A DNA stretch of 30,303 nt from Saccoglossus kowalevskii (lineage: Eukaryota > Hemichordata > Enteropneusta > Harrimaniidae), in the NCBI RefSeq assembly GCF_000003605.2, contig NW_003130356.1, forward strand, positions 1,139,320 to 1,169,622, written 5' to 3'. Numbering within the stretch: position 1 is the first letter of the stretch; each line of letters begins with the position of its first letter. Of this stretch, positions 23,046-30,303 are shown in pieces. The position numbers and the translations under genes were made by a program. Below the pieces are notes generated by a model, which was not told where the DNA came from, did not search any database, and worked only from the letters and a program-made list of their open reading frames with translations.

Positions 23046-26000
23046 TACTGGTTAGTTTTAACTAAAAAAATACATGTTAGGTCTTATATGTGACAATATG
23101 ACACAATATTGTTGACACGAGGGTCATACTTTGAGTGACCTGATTAGTACTTGCGTGACGGAGAAAATCTTGTCAACTCTCCAACATAGGAAAGTAACGT
23201 TATCCCATCTTGCAATGTCAAAGTGTAATGTCTTAGCTATGTCCAGCCCACCCAAATGACACATAAAGCGAAAGAAGATCAGCCAATCTGATGAACAATT
23301 ATTGTGGTGCAATTATGGGTATAATTATGTTACCATATCAACTTGAATAACTTACCAGCTTCCACGTCGCAATTGACTCCTGTCCACCCTTCACTACAAT
23401 GACAAGTGTAATCCGTAGTTCCTGTGCTAGTGCACATACCATTCACACATGGACGTGACGAACACGGAGTTTGGTCTATATCGGGGGGAAATCACATTGA
23501 GTGTGCACAAGTTATTAGGATGAACGTAAAGAAGGCAGTTCACGCATAAGCACTGGTATGTATGACTGGAAACTAGTTATGTGATTTCTTATCAATCGCG
23601 CCCTCTAACGACGAATTGCTTATATGACGCCCAAAATGAGTGTGGTCGTATAGTTTTTCGTCGTATAGAATTTAGCAAATCTCTAAAACAACATATCTTT
23701 AAAACGGACGCATCAAGACAATATCGACGTCATATGAGGCGTTCTTTTTACTGCGTGACACCACACACGCACATTTGGTTCACACGACTATGCAGTATTA
23801 TTTAGGAATGCATGTTTGAAGTAGACATTATAAACGTATATCACAATAATTCTTTAAATAGATTTTTCACTAATTGTATTCAGTAGTGACAATTTCGCAA
23901 TGCTTTAACGGCTTGAGACACATCCATGGTAATCAAGTAATCGTGCCAACGGCTGTAGCAATTGGCTGATTGCATGTTTACTCCGCCAGGCCTTAAAGCT
24001 TTGTTGAAGTTTTGTGTAATGAACAAATGTGTATTTTTAGGGAGCGAACCTGGCATTTCTACGTGTGAGTGTAATTTGCCAAGCTAATCAAAGTTCCCCA
24101 TACACTACCTAAGTTCGTAAAACCTTACACACATACAGTCATGGGGTGTGTTGTCGCTAGAGGGCGTGTATTAGAAAAATCGATTATCGCTTACTCGCAA
24201 ACGTGCCACAGGTCGAACCCGTCCACCCAGTTGTACACGCGCAGAAAAACCTATCGTGATTACTGCTAGTGAAACACGTGCCTCCATTCAGACAAGGATT
24301 GGAAATACACGGCGTTGCAGTAACTGGAATGAAAACAAAGACAAAACAATCAATAACAAGTTCATAGACACACACATGTATCTCAAGTAAAACATCAAGT
24401 CATGGTTCAGTTGATGTGGAAGCTACAACTGCAATAAGGAGTTGAATTCCGGTCATCATTATTTTTCTACTGCAGGTGACGTCACACCCACTATATTTAG
24501 AGATAATGAAATATCTTGATTTGCAGCATTTGTGCATATTTATAATACAGACAAATTGTCTAGATCAATTGCATATTAATAAAGGTTCCCTAAAAACAGA
24601 GAATTGAATATATCGGCACAAAATTAACAAATCTGATAGAAGTCTACCCAAGAGTTTTTTTGTCGGGTATCAGGGCAACCGACCTAGCGGGTTTCGAGGT
24701 CGGAAATTCAATTATTCAATGGATATACGATGAAAATTCACCTATGGGAATAGCTGCACTTGAATAAAATATCATGCTTTTAATTTGTTGCCATGGGCTT
24801 TGTTGCGGTTGTTGGGGACACGTTCACTTAACACCCCTGAGCAATGCAGTTGATATCCGTTTAGTGGTAAAATGTATAAACAATATTCAAAATGTACTTT
24901 AACTGTTTCAGATAAAATTACAAAATAGTAAGTTTTAATAAAATAGAAAATTCCTAAGCCGTACAACGCGTACCAGGAACCCATCACATTGTATTGTACC
25001 AGGTTTCGTTGAAATTTGTATTTGCATTATTGAGAAATCGGTGTACAGGGGCGTTCATTTGCGCAAAATGGACTGAAAAGTGTTAATTGGGCGATATATT
25101 GCAGTTCAATTTAACAAATTTGTAACTCCGAGACACTGTACATTCACAGAAATGTCGAGTATTGCTTAAGCCACAAGTATGGCGAAATAGAACATTATGT
25201 TGTGTGGGGGCGCCACGTACCCAATACATGACAATGTATACTAAGATGAACGTGAGTTAATTTATATCAACAAACGACTCTGTTACGATGTGTGTGTTTC
25301 AGGTGTATGTATATATTTTGATACTCTGTCGCCATGGCGACCTGAATCCATGAAGCGAATAGATAGATTGAAATGTTATTGCATGTGATGTGTGGTTATT
25401 GGTGTACAAATGTGCGATGAAAAGAAGATGAAATCAACCATTTACACTCCAGAACACTTTATTAGTATTTGAGGAGTACAACTGATTAGTATGAATTTAT
25501 GTAAACATGTAAAGTGATGAAATTAAATCCCAGTGACAATGTATTTTTCAGTGGATACTTACGTTCTGCGCAGGTATTGCCGGTATAAGGTTCTGCGCAG
25601 GCGCACACGAAAGATGTACCACTAACTGAACACGTACCCCCGTTTAGGCAAGGATTTGGATAACATGCAGCAGTTACTGAAATACAGAAATATTATTGAA
25701 TCACATAAATCAGAAAACAAGAATACATTTCACACTACAGGCGACGTAATATATGTGAAAGAGATGGATTAAATGTGAATATACATTTGTGATTTAGAGA
25801 CTTTTAGTATTACGTAATGCACAGTTCCGCCTTTCATATCCTTTAAAGGGCGGCAGCCGTCGTGCCGCGTCCTGTTCGATAGCGACGTATACCACGCGTT
25901 TAAAATACATTGTTTATTTACATGAAATTCGAACACGCGCTGTGCGACGACCACCGCGCTTTAATGTTATAACACCTACCGACGACAAGGGGTAGTAGCA

Positions 26001-28670
26001 AAACCTTTGAATAAAACTTTTTTTGTTGTAATACCAAGTATAATAGTGTTCATACTATACAAGATGACCAACAATTAAATGCATGCAAATACAGAAAACG
26101 CATGGCCGTTAACTACACATTGCGTCGACTCTACGATCTGATCATGCTTTAATGTGTGACCAATATTGGGTTGACAAGACTCGATAATAACATCTATTTT
26201 TGAATGGGAACGAGATTGAAGATGGCAGCTACTGTCACTTTACATTAGCATATATTCATACATCATAAACACAACACACTGAGCTCCTGGATACTGATCA
26301 CCATTACAATATTACTTAATAATTATAATTTTAGCGCCATGCAGCTTCCTTCAAAACCTATGATGCCATATTTGAGTTGTGATGTGCATGCAAGTGCCGT
26401 GCAGTTACGTATGGCATTGTGACAACTTTAAGTGGTGTATAATATGCATCACTAGAAACCAATTACCCTCCACGATCAATATCTGGCTGTCAATCATTTT
26501 TATTCACGTGCATCATTATTCGACATACCATTACAAGTGGGACCGGCCCACGTACTCAAACATGTGCAAATGAAACCGTCGGTATCAATGGATGTACAGG
26601 CACCTCCGTTCTGACATGGGTTTGGGTCGCAATAATCAGCTGATAGTATGAAAAGAAAACATCGATGCGCAAGTATTATTAGCGCATCAGAACAGCGACT
26701 GTGCTAGAAGCAACGTTCAAGAATGTTCGTGGTAGTAGTCACACAAAGAGAACAACTATGTGTGAAACGATATGAAATGATAATGAATTTTATGAAATGA
26801 TAATGAATTTATTATGTTAATAACGCTACACTTAATACTAATGATATCGCATGCCAATCGCATCACAGTCATATCGCACCGCATCACATCACATATGAAC
26901 AATATTATCTGCAGCAGAAATAATCAAAGTTCCGTTTTAAAAACAACGGCCACGGTAATGTACATCCACATATGTTAGCATATTACAAATAATGTTTCCC
27001 ATGTGTGATATAGGTGGTATATATAACTTACTTATTGAGTTTTCACAAAACGTGCCTGTGAACGAGTCTGCACATCGGCAACTGTAACCATCCCCAAATT
27101 GTAAGCACGTTGCGCCATTTTGACATTGATGCTGGCTGCACGGGTTGTTAGCTAATACAAATCAAAATCACATGTTACAGTATATAATGGAATGCCTAAC
27201 ATACTAATCACAAATTCAACACGCCAATGCATACAAAACAAACAAACAGTTGACAAATGTGCCACACTGCATAGTAAAATAATGATATATAGGCCTGGAC
27301 CTCATGGTTCACATAAAATAACGCCAGATGTTTCGAAAAGAGTGAGTACATTCAGCGCCACATGTGACACACGCCATATATTATTCATAATCAAGTCATA
27401 ATCAAATGGTTTGCGTTGGAAAAATATATGTTGTCTGTGCAAAAAGCACCGAATTCATATATACATGTATATGTATATAGATGTTAATGGCAGCTGTTAT
27501 TACGTAATCAGGATTTTTTAAGGCTAACTCTTCGTGCTCTTAAAACATATATAGATTTAAGGATGATGCCAATATTTCTATGCCATCTTTGATAACATTA
27601 TTTTTTTGTACTTTCCTTAATCTACATTCAGTTCGTTTGTGTACATTTTGAAACCAATATGACTGAAACACATGAAATAAATCGACCAAATCACTTAAAA
27701 ATAAATAAAATTGATTGTATTGTTATGATGCCCTGATTTATGTATTTGCATACTTTTGCATAATTAATCATTCAACAAATGTAAACAAGCTTACTGGCAT
27801 AACCCGCATCTGTTGTTTTGTTTTGTTATTTGAACGCACAATATGTAATGAATGGTATATGTAAATCGGCATTTTTGAACTTTCTGACCTGAAAATTCAA
27901 AATAATAGAGGTCAGCATTGCCTTAACCAATTTATCTGAAATTCTCGCATCTGTCCTGACACATATTTGGTAATATAAGCGTATCATATATTGGATAACA
28001 TTTCTGGAATGAAAGTAGTCGCGTTTTCAGCATCAAAATAGTAATTTATTAAACAATTTTGAAATCGATACTTTGAATAATAATTTCTGAAAAAAAAGAA
28101 AATATTCTGAGAAAAAGTATTTTGTATTGACAGTTTTTACTTTATATTCTTTTGATGAAAACTTAATTCGTTTAAGTGAAACATATTTGGAAAACTCAAA
28201 CAAAACCATTGTTTTATTCGAAAATAAATATAATTTTCAGAATCTTCAGAATTACAATGTTAAAAGATACTTTATAATATGTGGATGATGATATGTAATC
28301 TTCATTGGGAAACATACACTGTATTTGATTTTAAGTGTCAACGATGATGGATCTCATCCTTAAAATGACTGCATAAAATATTTGGTATGTCAAACTTATA
28401 GCGGTATGTAGTGAACAGTTAAATAGTAAATGCGCATATAACCATTGGAAGGTCCCGGATAATGTTGCACTCCGGCTAACGTCTCGGATGAAGGTAATAT
28501 GTTTCAGACGTGATGTTCTACCTTGTGCTGTGTTTTGTACCAACCAGTGCATTACTTACTTGTTTGTGTTTGGCATTGGTCGCCAGTATATGACGATGGG
28601 CACGTACAGGAATACGATGTTCCGCTGGGACGACAAGTTCCACCGTTTAGACATGGACTGAGATCACACA
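11558..28670 (-). CDS. Tandem EGF-domain protein gene (interior part, 25 exons placed)
   Basis: Overview of the minus-strand gene whose exons are listed below. Transcription runs from 28670 to 11558. Twenty-five exons total 3039 bases (1013 codons) and encode 26 EGF-like domains, each with six cysteines in the C-x4-C-x4-6-C-xn-C-x-C-x8-C order. All introns split codons after the first base. By the family's usual role this would be the extracellular part of a cell-surface or matrix protein. Eighteen domains carry the O-glucose site C-x-S-x-P/A-C and eleven the O-fucose site C-x4-S/T-C, as in Notch, Delta, Crumbs and fibropellin proteins. No signal peptide, laminin-G, LNR, DSL or membrane segment is in view, so the family cannot be narrowed. 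The gene continues beyond the right edge, and probably to the left. One exon is probably lost in the N gap. Confidence 0.9.
12000..12290 (-). mobile_element. C-terminal end of a non-LTR retrotransposon ORF
   Basis: The 96-codon minus frame carries the signature that ends many CR1/L2/jockey-type reverse-transcriptase ORFs: [15 protein letters not shown], then [17 protein letters not shown], then [13 protein letters not shown]. The G-A-x-x-W-N-x-x-P core and the final F-K-x-x-Y segment are plain. The catalytic reverse-transcriptase domain is absent, so it is a 5'-truncated copy, the usual outcome of target-primed insertion. It sits in the intron between EGF exons 24 and 25, on the same strand as the gene. 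The frame stays open a little further right; the true edge is unclear. Confidence 0.75.
12343..12462 (-). CDS. EGF exon 24 (EGF 25)
   Basis: 120 bases, acceptor TTTTTTTACAG, donor GTAAGCCAT. Domain [17 protein letters not shown], loop AETSEGFS, then [12 protein letters not shown] ending ET. O-glucose and O-fucose sites are present. The intron that follows carries a retrotransposon fragment. Confidence 0.9.
12706..12834 (-). CDS. EGF exon 23 (EGF 24)
   Basis: 129 bases, acceptor TATCCCAAATAG, donor GTAAGTATT. Domain [14 protein letters not shown], a long loop [11 protein letters not shown], then [14 protein letters not shown]. Neither sugar site is present; it is among the most divergent EGFs of the row. 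Confidence 0.9.
13204..13317 (-). CDS. EGF exon 22 (EGF 23)
   Basis: 114 bases, acceptor TTCGTATTTCCAG, donor GTAAGAAAA. Domain [14 protein letters not shown], loop YVQENGEHV, then [12 protein letters not shown] ending ET. First loop CVSNTC breaks the O-glucose motif at its Pro. Confidence 0.9.
13486..13641. mobile_element. Hairpin (fold-back) element
   Basis: The ends AAGCAAATGACACCGAATAA and its reverse complement enclose a near-complete palindrome of about 156 bases. Further paired blocks inside are AAATACTACG, AGTAAAC, and a GC-rich centre around GAACCGGCGCTCG. It has no coding capacity and lies in the intron between EGF exons 21 and 22. On the minus strand the centre reads GGTTCGAGTC, like an RNA polymerase III B box. 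Confidence 0.75.
13762..13887 (-). CDS. EGF exon 21 (EGF 22)
   Basis: 126 bases, acceptor TTCTATGTCACAG, donor GTAAGTTTT. Domain [17 protein letters not shown], loop GTTGTVYT, then [12 protein letters not shown] with tail NIYV. O-glucose (CSSNPC) and O-fucose (CMNGGTC) sites are present. Confidence 0.9.
14385..14504 (-). CDS. EGF exon 20 (EGF 21)
   Basis: 120 bases, acceptor ATTGCTTTCAG, donor GTAAGTCCA. Domain [13 protein letters not shown], loop [10 protein letters not shown], then [14 protein letters not shown]. No O-glucose or O-fucose site. Confidence 0.9.
15017..15130 (-). CDS. EGF exon 19 (EGF 20)
   Basis: 114 bases, acceptor TTGTTTTAG, donor GTGAGTCAA. Domain [25 protein letters not shown] and [10 protein letters not shown], ending QT. 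O-glucose site CSSSPC and GWTG present; the second loop NFAE departs from the NGG norm. Confidence 0.9.
15866..15979 (-). CDS. EGF exon 18 (EGF 19)
   Basis: 114 bases, acceptor TTGTTATTTCAG, donor GTAAGTTGA. Domain [25 protein letters not shown] and [10 protein letters not shown], ending QS. O-glucose, O-fucose and GFTG sites are all present. Confidence 0.9.
16348..16461 (-). CDS. EGF exon 17 (EGF 18)
   Basis: 114 bases, acceptor CTACAATTTCAG, donor GTAAGTGGT. Domain [25 protein letters not shown] and [10 protein letters not shown], ending QI. I-D-E-C suggests a calcium-binding EGF, though the aromatic position in the loop is His. O-glucose site CASNPC is present. The first two bases AA need a preceding base other than T. 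Confidence 0.9.
16462..16986. other. Intron part left of the assembly gap, nothing recognised
   Basis: No EGF-type exon, repeat or RNA gene is seen between EGF exon 17 and the gap. Confidence 0.5.
16987..17354. other. Assembly gap (368 N)
   Basis: Unsequenced run inside the intron region between EGF exons 16 and 17. The flanking sequence (16462-16986 and 17355-17478) shows no EGF exon, and a direct join of the neighbours is out of the question because of the TAA it creates. The open frames that appear to cross it are artefacts of N. Confidence 0.99.
17479..17592 (-). CDS. EGF exon 16 (EGF 17), last before the assembly gap
   Basis: 114 bases, acceptor ATTTATTAG, donor GTAAGTGTA. Domain [26 protein letters not shown] and [10 protein letters not shown], ending EQ. 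E-I-N-E plus C-L-D-x4-Y is close to the calcium-binding EGF pattern. The exon leaves a T as first base of the split codon; joined straight to the next recognised exon (16348-16461, which begins AA) this gives TAA. A further exon in the gap is therefore expected. Confidence 0.9.
17930..18043 (-). CDS. EGF exon 15 (EGF 16)
   Basis: 114 bases, acceptor CGACTTTCAG, donor GTGAGTACT. Domain [26 protein letters not shown] and [10 protein letters not shown], ending FT. O-glucose (CSSNPC), O-fucose (CYNGGTC) and GYSG sites are all present. Confidence 0.9.
18313..18429 (-). CDS. EGF exon 14 (EGF 15)
   Basis: 117 bases, acceptor TTAATTCATAG behind a T-run, donor GTAAGTAAA. Domain [15 protein letters not shown], a loop with NQQNTFF, then [15 protein letters not shown]-glucose and GYTG sites are present. 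Confidence 0.9.
18703..18816 (-). CDS. EGF exon 13 (EGF 14)
   Basis: 114 bases, acceptor CATGTTTCAG, donor GTAATCATG. Domain [26 protein letters not shown] and [10 protein letters not shown], ending EE. O-glucose site CDSFPC is present. The intron to the next exon is only 273 bases. Confidence 0.9.
18982..19095 (-). CDS. EGF exon 12 (EGF 13)
   Basis: 114 bases, acceptor CTTCCATCAG, donor GTAACGAAA. Domain [26 protein letters not shown] and [10 protein letters not shown], ending ET. O-glucose (CTSSPC) and O-GlcNAc-type (GYTG) sites are present. Confidence 0.9.
19096..19747. other. Intron part before the minisatellite, nothing recognised
   Basis: Lies between EGF exons 11 and 12. No exon is recognised; the junction of exons 11 and 12 reads through as Glu, so no extra exon is required. 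Confidence 0.5.
19748..20185 (+). repeat. Minisatellite, about 20 units of 22 bp
   Basis: Tandem units close to CGTGAATCTCGCATGCATAC-GC, nearly all exactly 22 bases (one or two of 21 or 23), diverged by a few bases each. GCATGC in the middle of each unit is self-complementary. The array lies wholly in the intron between EGF exons 11 and 12 and ends 45 bases from the exon 11 donor. Long open frames on both strands (repeating MHARFAA- or MHTPRIS-like words) are products of the repeat. Confidence 0.95.
20231..20344 (-). CDS. EGF exon 11 (EGF 12)
   Basis: 114 bases, acceptor AATATTCTAG, donor GTATTGCATG (non-consensus at +4 to +6). Domain [26 protein letters not shown] and [11 protein letters not shown]-glucose site CNSNPC present. 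A 22-bp minisatellite begins right after this donor in the intron. Confidence 0.9.
20485..20598 (-). CDS. EGF exon 10 (EGF 11)
   Basis: 114 bases, acceptor CTATAAACAG, donor GTATGAAAC. With the split Glu codon it reads [16 protein letters not shown], then [10 protein letters not shown] and [16 protein letters not shown] is a near match to the D-x-N-E calcium-binding start. The O-glucose site is kept. Confidence 0.9.
20725..20838 (-). CDS. EGF exon 9 (EGF 10)
   Basis: 114 bases, acceptor TTATTATCAG, donor GTAAGGTG. Domain [22 protein letters not shown] (first half), then [16 protein letters not shown]-glucose (CLSSPC) and O-fucose (CQNGGSC) sites are present, and C-I-N-x4-F matches the beta-hydroxylation/calcium-type loop. 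Confidence 0.9.
21267..21497 (-). CDS. EGF exon 8, double (EGF 8 and EGF 9)
   Basis: 231 bases, acceptor TTTGTACCTAG, donor GTAAGTATA. It encodes two complete EGF domains without an intron between them. EGF 8: [31 protein letters not shown] 9: [27 protein letters not shown], joined by EVIV. EGF 8 has a second-third Cys loop one residue short. EGF 9 keeps both O-glucose (CNSAPC) and O-fucose (CLNGGTC) sites. This is the only multi-domain exon seen in the gene. Confidence 0.9.
21730..21895 (+). mobile_element. TTAA-flanked miniature element, copy 3
   Basis: Same family and orientation as 1103-1269 and 11365-11529: TTAA-AGCGGGAGGGTCGTCA at the left, GTGACGACCCCCTACGCT-TCAA at the right. It lies in the intron between EGF exons 7 and 8. 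The open frame across it (60-odd codons, minus) matches the frames over the other copies and is not a gene. Confidence 0.75.
22627..22749 (-). CDS. EGF exon 7 (EGF 7)
   Basis: 123 bases, acceptor GATCTTACAG, donor GTAGGTTTA, which is weaker than the GTAAGT used by most exons of this gene. Domain [29 protein letters not shown] followed by EI. O-glucose site CSSNPC present. The donor choice rests on the phase and on the match to the ends of the other exons (C-E-I). Confidence 0.85.
23003..23045 (+). repeat. AAT microsatellite
   Basis: About 14 perfect AAT units in the intron between EGF exons 6 and 7. Confidence 0.95.
23356..23475 (-). CDS. EGF exon 6 (EGF 6)
   Basis: 120 bases, acceptor CCCCCGATATAG, donor GTAAGTTATT. 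Domain [13 protein letters not shown], with a loop one residue shorter than usual between the second and third Cys, then [14 protein letters not shown] and tail DVEA. O-glucose site CSSRPC and GWTG are present. Confidence 0.9.
24195..24323 (-). CDS. EGF exon 5 (EGF 5)
   Basis: 129 bases, acceptor TCATTCCAG, donor GTAAGCGAT. Domain [14 protein letters not shown] followed by a long third loop containing SSNHDRFF, then [12 protein letters not shown] and the tail GTFA. It carries O-glucose (CISNPC), O-fucose (CLNGGTC) and O-GlcNAc-type (GWTG) sites. Confidence 0.9.
24324..25562. other. 1.2 kb intron between EGF exons 4 and 5
   Basis: No further EGF exon is seen. Small structures only: a 7-bp stem CCGACCT/AGGTCGG at 24679-24703 and a 14-bp palindrome GTCGCCATGGCGAC at 25328-25341. 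Confidence 0.45.
25563..25676 (-). CDS. EGF exon 4 (EGF 4)
   Basis: 114 bases, acceptor TCTGTATTTCAG, donor GTAAGTATCC. Domain [33 protein letters not shown]-fucose site CLNGGTC present; first loop CYPNPC lacks Ser. The spacer SGTS between the third and fourth Cys resembles those of EGF 1 and EGF 6. Confidence 0.9.
25843..25964 (+). mobile_element. Short TTAA-flanked inverted-repeat element, possible relative of the AGCGGG family
   Basis: Begins TTAA-AGGGCGGCAGCCGTCGTG and ends GCGACGACCACCGCGCT-TTAA. The inward ends align as AAAGsGCGG..G.CGTCG. TTAA lies on both sides. The interior shares TTGTTT with the AGCGGG family but little else. It lies in the intron between EGF exons 3 and 4. Confidence 0.5.
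26529..26639 (-). CDS. EGF exon 3 (EGF 3)
   Basis: 111 bases, acceptor CATACTATCAG, donor GTATGTCG. Domain [20 protein letters not shown]...GPTCN. Neither an O-fucose nor an O-glucose site is present. The end is very short: the exon closes two residues after the sixth Cys codon begins. Confidence 0.9.
26771..26810 (+). repeat. Perfect 20-bp tandem duplication
   Basis: TATGAAATGATAATGAATTT occurs twice back to back in the intron between EGF exons 2 and 3. Confidence 0.9.
27032..27151 (-). CDS. EGF exon 2 (EGF 2)
   Basis: 120 bases, acceptor TTGTATTAG, donor GTAAGTTAT. Domain [29 protein letters not shown] with a longer tail ENSI. The first loop (CSQHQC) lacks the usual SxP; the O-fucose site CQNGATC is kept. 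The split codon with exon 1 gives Thr. Confidence 0.9.
   Translation of the reverse strand, partial: LTTRAASINVKMAQRAYNLGMVTVADVQTRSQARFVKTQ
27152..28559. other. 1.4 kb intron between EGF exons 1 and 2
   Basis: AT-rich. No EGF exon, repeat or RNA gene is recognised, and the join of exons 1 and 2 needs no extra exon (split codon Thr). Confidence 0.45.
28560..28670 (-). CDS. EGF exon 1 of those in view (EGF 1)
   Basis: The first exon recognisable in the window. Acceptor TTGTTCACAG, donor GTAAGTAAT; 111 bases, phase 1 on both sides. The domain runs [18 protein letters not shown]...GDQC and ends QTQT. The O-fucose site CLNGGTC is present; the O-glucose site is lost (CDLSPC). Nothing EGF-like is found between here and the right edge, so the preceding exon lies more than 1.6 kb upstream, off the window. 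Confidence 0.9.
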
Positions 28671-30303
28671 CTGTGAACAAATAATAGATTAGTTTGCATG
28701 TAAAATGTATTTATTTGACTCAGTGGTTTTGACTTCTGGTAAACGGGTTTGCCACCGAGGCAAATCTTAATCAAGTCGGTTCATTCGAACCTAGACTACA
28801 TAGATATATGTTGTTTGTGATGACTACTACTGTTTTGGTGGCACGCCGTGAGCGCGGCCCGCCGTGAATGTGACGCGGTACGTGGCGGGTCTTCATGCAG
28901 TAGTGAGTTCGAATGCTGCGTTCTATGGCACGTTGAAACACAACTGTTGAATTAGGTATGTTTGTTTGCATTCACAATTTATAATTTAAAAGAAAATTGT
29001 TATTTGTTGAAAAATAACATTAATGTGCTATAAGCACCATTTACAGGGTATGGCCAAAAAAAGATATTATACTAGACGGAAAGCGACAATTATCTGAAGA
29101 ATATATAACTTGACATTGATAGATAGCTTTAATCCTATGACCTTTACAAAATTGAAATAAAATGTAAGGGACATTAAATCTATTATCACAAACTTGAAAC
29201 AATGTATGTAATAGTATTGTGTAACCGGTAATTGTGAAAATTACCGTTGATATGCGTATAGAGTGCATTTCGTTATGAATTATTTTTAATATATTTCTGA
29301 ATTTACTTGTCAAAATAAATTTTTCCCCCAAACATTTTGAAAACGTCTTTATCGTAGTGCTGAAAGTTTCCGAGGACAATTTACATGAGACAACATCATC
29401 TAGATAGATATAGATATGTCGACAACGTTCTCTGACGAAACGGTTGCATAATATTTAAAAACAATAAGAATAGATGGGCAACCTAATTAAATCAAACAAA
29501 CCCAACCACGAGACTGATCGCATACACTATACAGTGGTTGATATCAGGTAGGCGTATTAGTGAACAGATATAAACGATATTTATTTCAAAACAGACCATC
29601 TGTCTACGCCAGTTATGATACAAACACCGATGAACGGTAAAAAAACAGCTTTATTGATGAGCAACAACAATGGCGGACGACCCGTCATGCACAGCGCCAC
29701 TAAAGCTGCGCACACAACTATAAATACGAGCCGCTGGTGAACTATAAATACTAGCCACTAGCGCTAGTGAGCGAATATCGTGAGTTCACTATTCGAGTCA
29801 ATTACTTAACACATTAACCAATCAACCAATTTGAAATCAGTCTGGCATATGAAAGGCGTCTGTGTGTCGTAATTGATAAGTATAGCCTGACGTACTGAAT
29901 TTCCCGGTGATATGCTTCCATATTAATGATTACTAAAATACCTACATTGAATAATGGTATTTTTTAAATTGCCTTTTCATGTTATTAGAGTGTGGAATGA
30001 AAGCGTCACTTTCGCAACCTTCTGCACGTCATCAATATTGAGAAACCCCACTCGGATGTGAACGGATGTGGTTTCTTTGTCGACCGACCAGCATGCATTC
30101 GGAGTGTTATTTAGTTTTTGAGGAACGTGAATGTATCATTGATGAGAGCCCAACCCACGGCAAAAAGTGTTATTGTCAATTATGGAAACCATACAGGGCG
30201 CATAATTACTCGCATTGTCGATTCACAGGGGTGGCATATTATTGCTTAAAATCACAAATATTTTTAAAACTTATATTTGGATTTACAAAAAAATAACTTT
30301 TAT
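28671..30303. other. Upstream flank of the placed EGF exons
   Basis: No EGF exon is found. A 112-codon minus frame (29041-29379) is AT-driven and has no recognisable domain. A GC-rich patch near 28840-28930 with GAGTTCGAATGC could be part of a tRNA-derived SINE, but no A box or tail was convincing. Confidence 0.4.
29716..29769 (+). promoter_or_regulatory. Duplicated TATA-like block and palindrome
   Basis: A 24-bp block with CTATAAATAC is repeated directly (29716-29739 and 29740-29763) with few changes, giving two TATAAATA matches 24 bases apart. The palindrome CACTAGCGCTAGTG (29756-29769) overlaps the second copy. No gene start is identified on either side, so a promoter role is only a possibility. 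Confidence 0.2.

Noticed and set aside
28720-28935. tRNA-like or SINE signal (GGTTCATTCGAACC, GAGTTCGAATGC)
   Set aside because: B-box-like words are present but no matching A box at the right distance, no tail and no target duplication could be made out.
29041-29379. 112-codon minus-strand open frame
   Set aside because: Composition is Ile/Phe/Thr-rich as expected from AT-rich DNA; there is no domain, start context or splice evidence.

Overview
The window is eukaryotic, from an invertebrate animal genome: AT-rich, with short protein-coding exons bounded by GT/AG splice sites, many small inverted-repeat transposons, and a 368-base run of N (an assembly gap). The taxon cannot be fixed from the sequence. 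The density of TA- and TTAA-flanked miniature elements and the long run of single-EGF exons would fit a mollusc or another lophotrochozoan, or an invertebrate deuterostome; this is an inference.

The right-hand 17 kb (28670 down to 11558) is the interior of one minus-strand gene for a large secreted or membrane-anchored protein built of tandem EGF-like domains. I can place 25 exons encoding 26 six-cysteine EGF domains (3039 coding bases, 1013 codons). All exons are a multiple of three long and all introns are phase 1. Twenty-four exons hold exactly one EGF; one (21267-21497) holds two. Neither the signal peptide nor the C-terminus is in view, so the gene runs off the window to the right and its 3' exons are not recognised to the left. 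Many domains carry the sites used for O-glucose, O-fucose and O-GlcNAc on Notch-type EGFs. The family assignment stops at 'Notch/fibropellin/Crumbs-like tandem EGF protein'. At every checked exon junction the frame stays open except one: joining 17479-17592 to 16348-16461 makes a TAA. The assembly gap lies in that intron, so it very probably hides at least one more EGF exon.

The introns hold mobile and repeated DNA: the C-terminal end of a non-LTR retrotransposon ORF (12000-12290), two TTAA-flanked miniature elements of one family plus a possible relative, a hairpin element (13486-13641), a 20-unit, 22-bp minisatellite (19748-20185), and an AAT microsatellite.

The left 11 kb has no intact gene that I can recognise. 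It holds two nearly identical 211-bp TA-flanked miniature elements in opposite orientation (57-267 and 10617-10828), an abutting pair of other miniature elements (886-1269), a degraded THAP zinc-finger domain (1881-2141), a minus-strand coding-like open frame with an acidic C-terminus (3443-3727), and a broken pogo/Tigger/jerky-type DDE transposase pseudogene (6148-7580).
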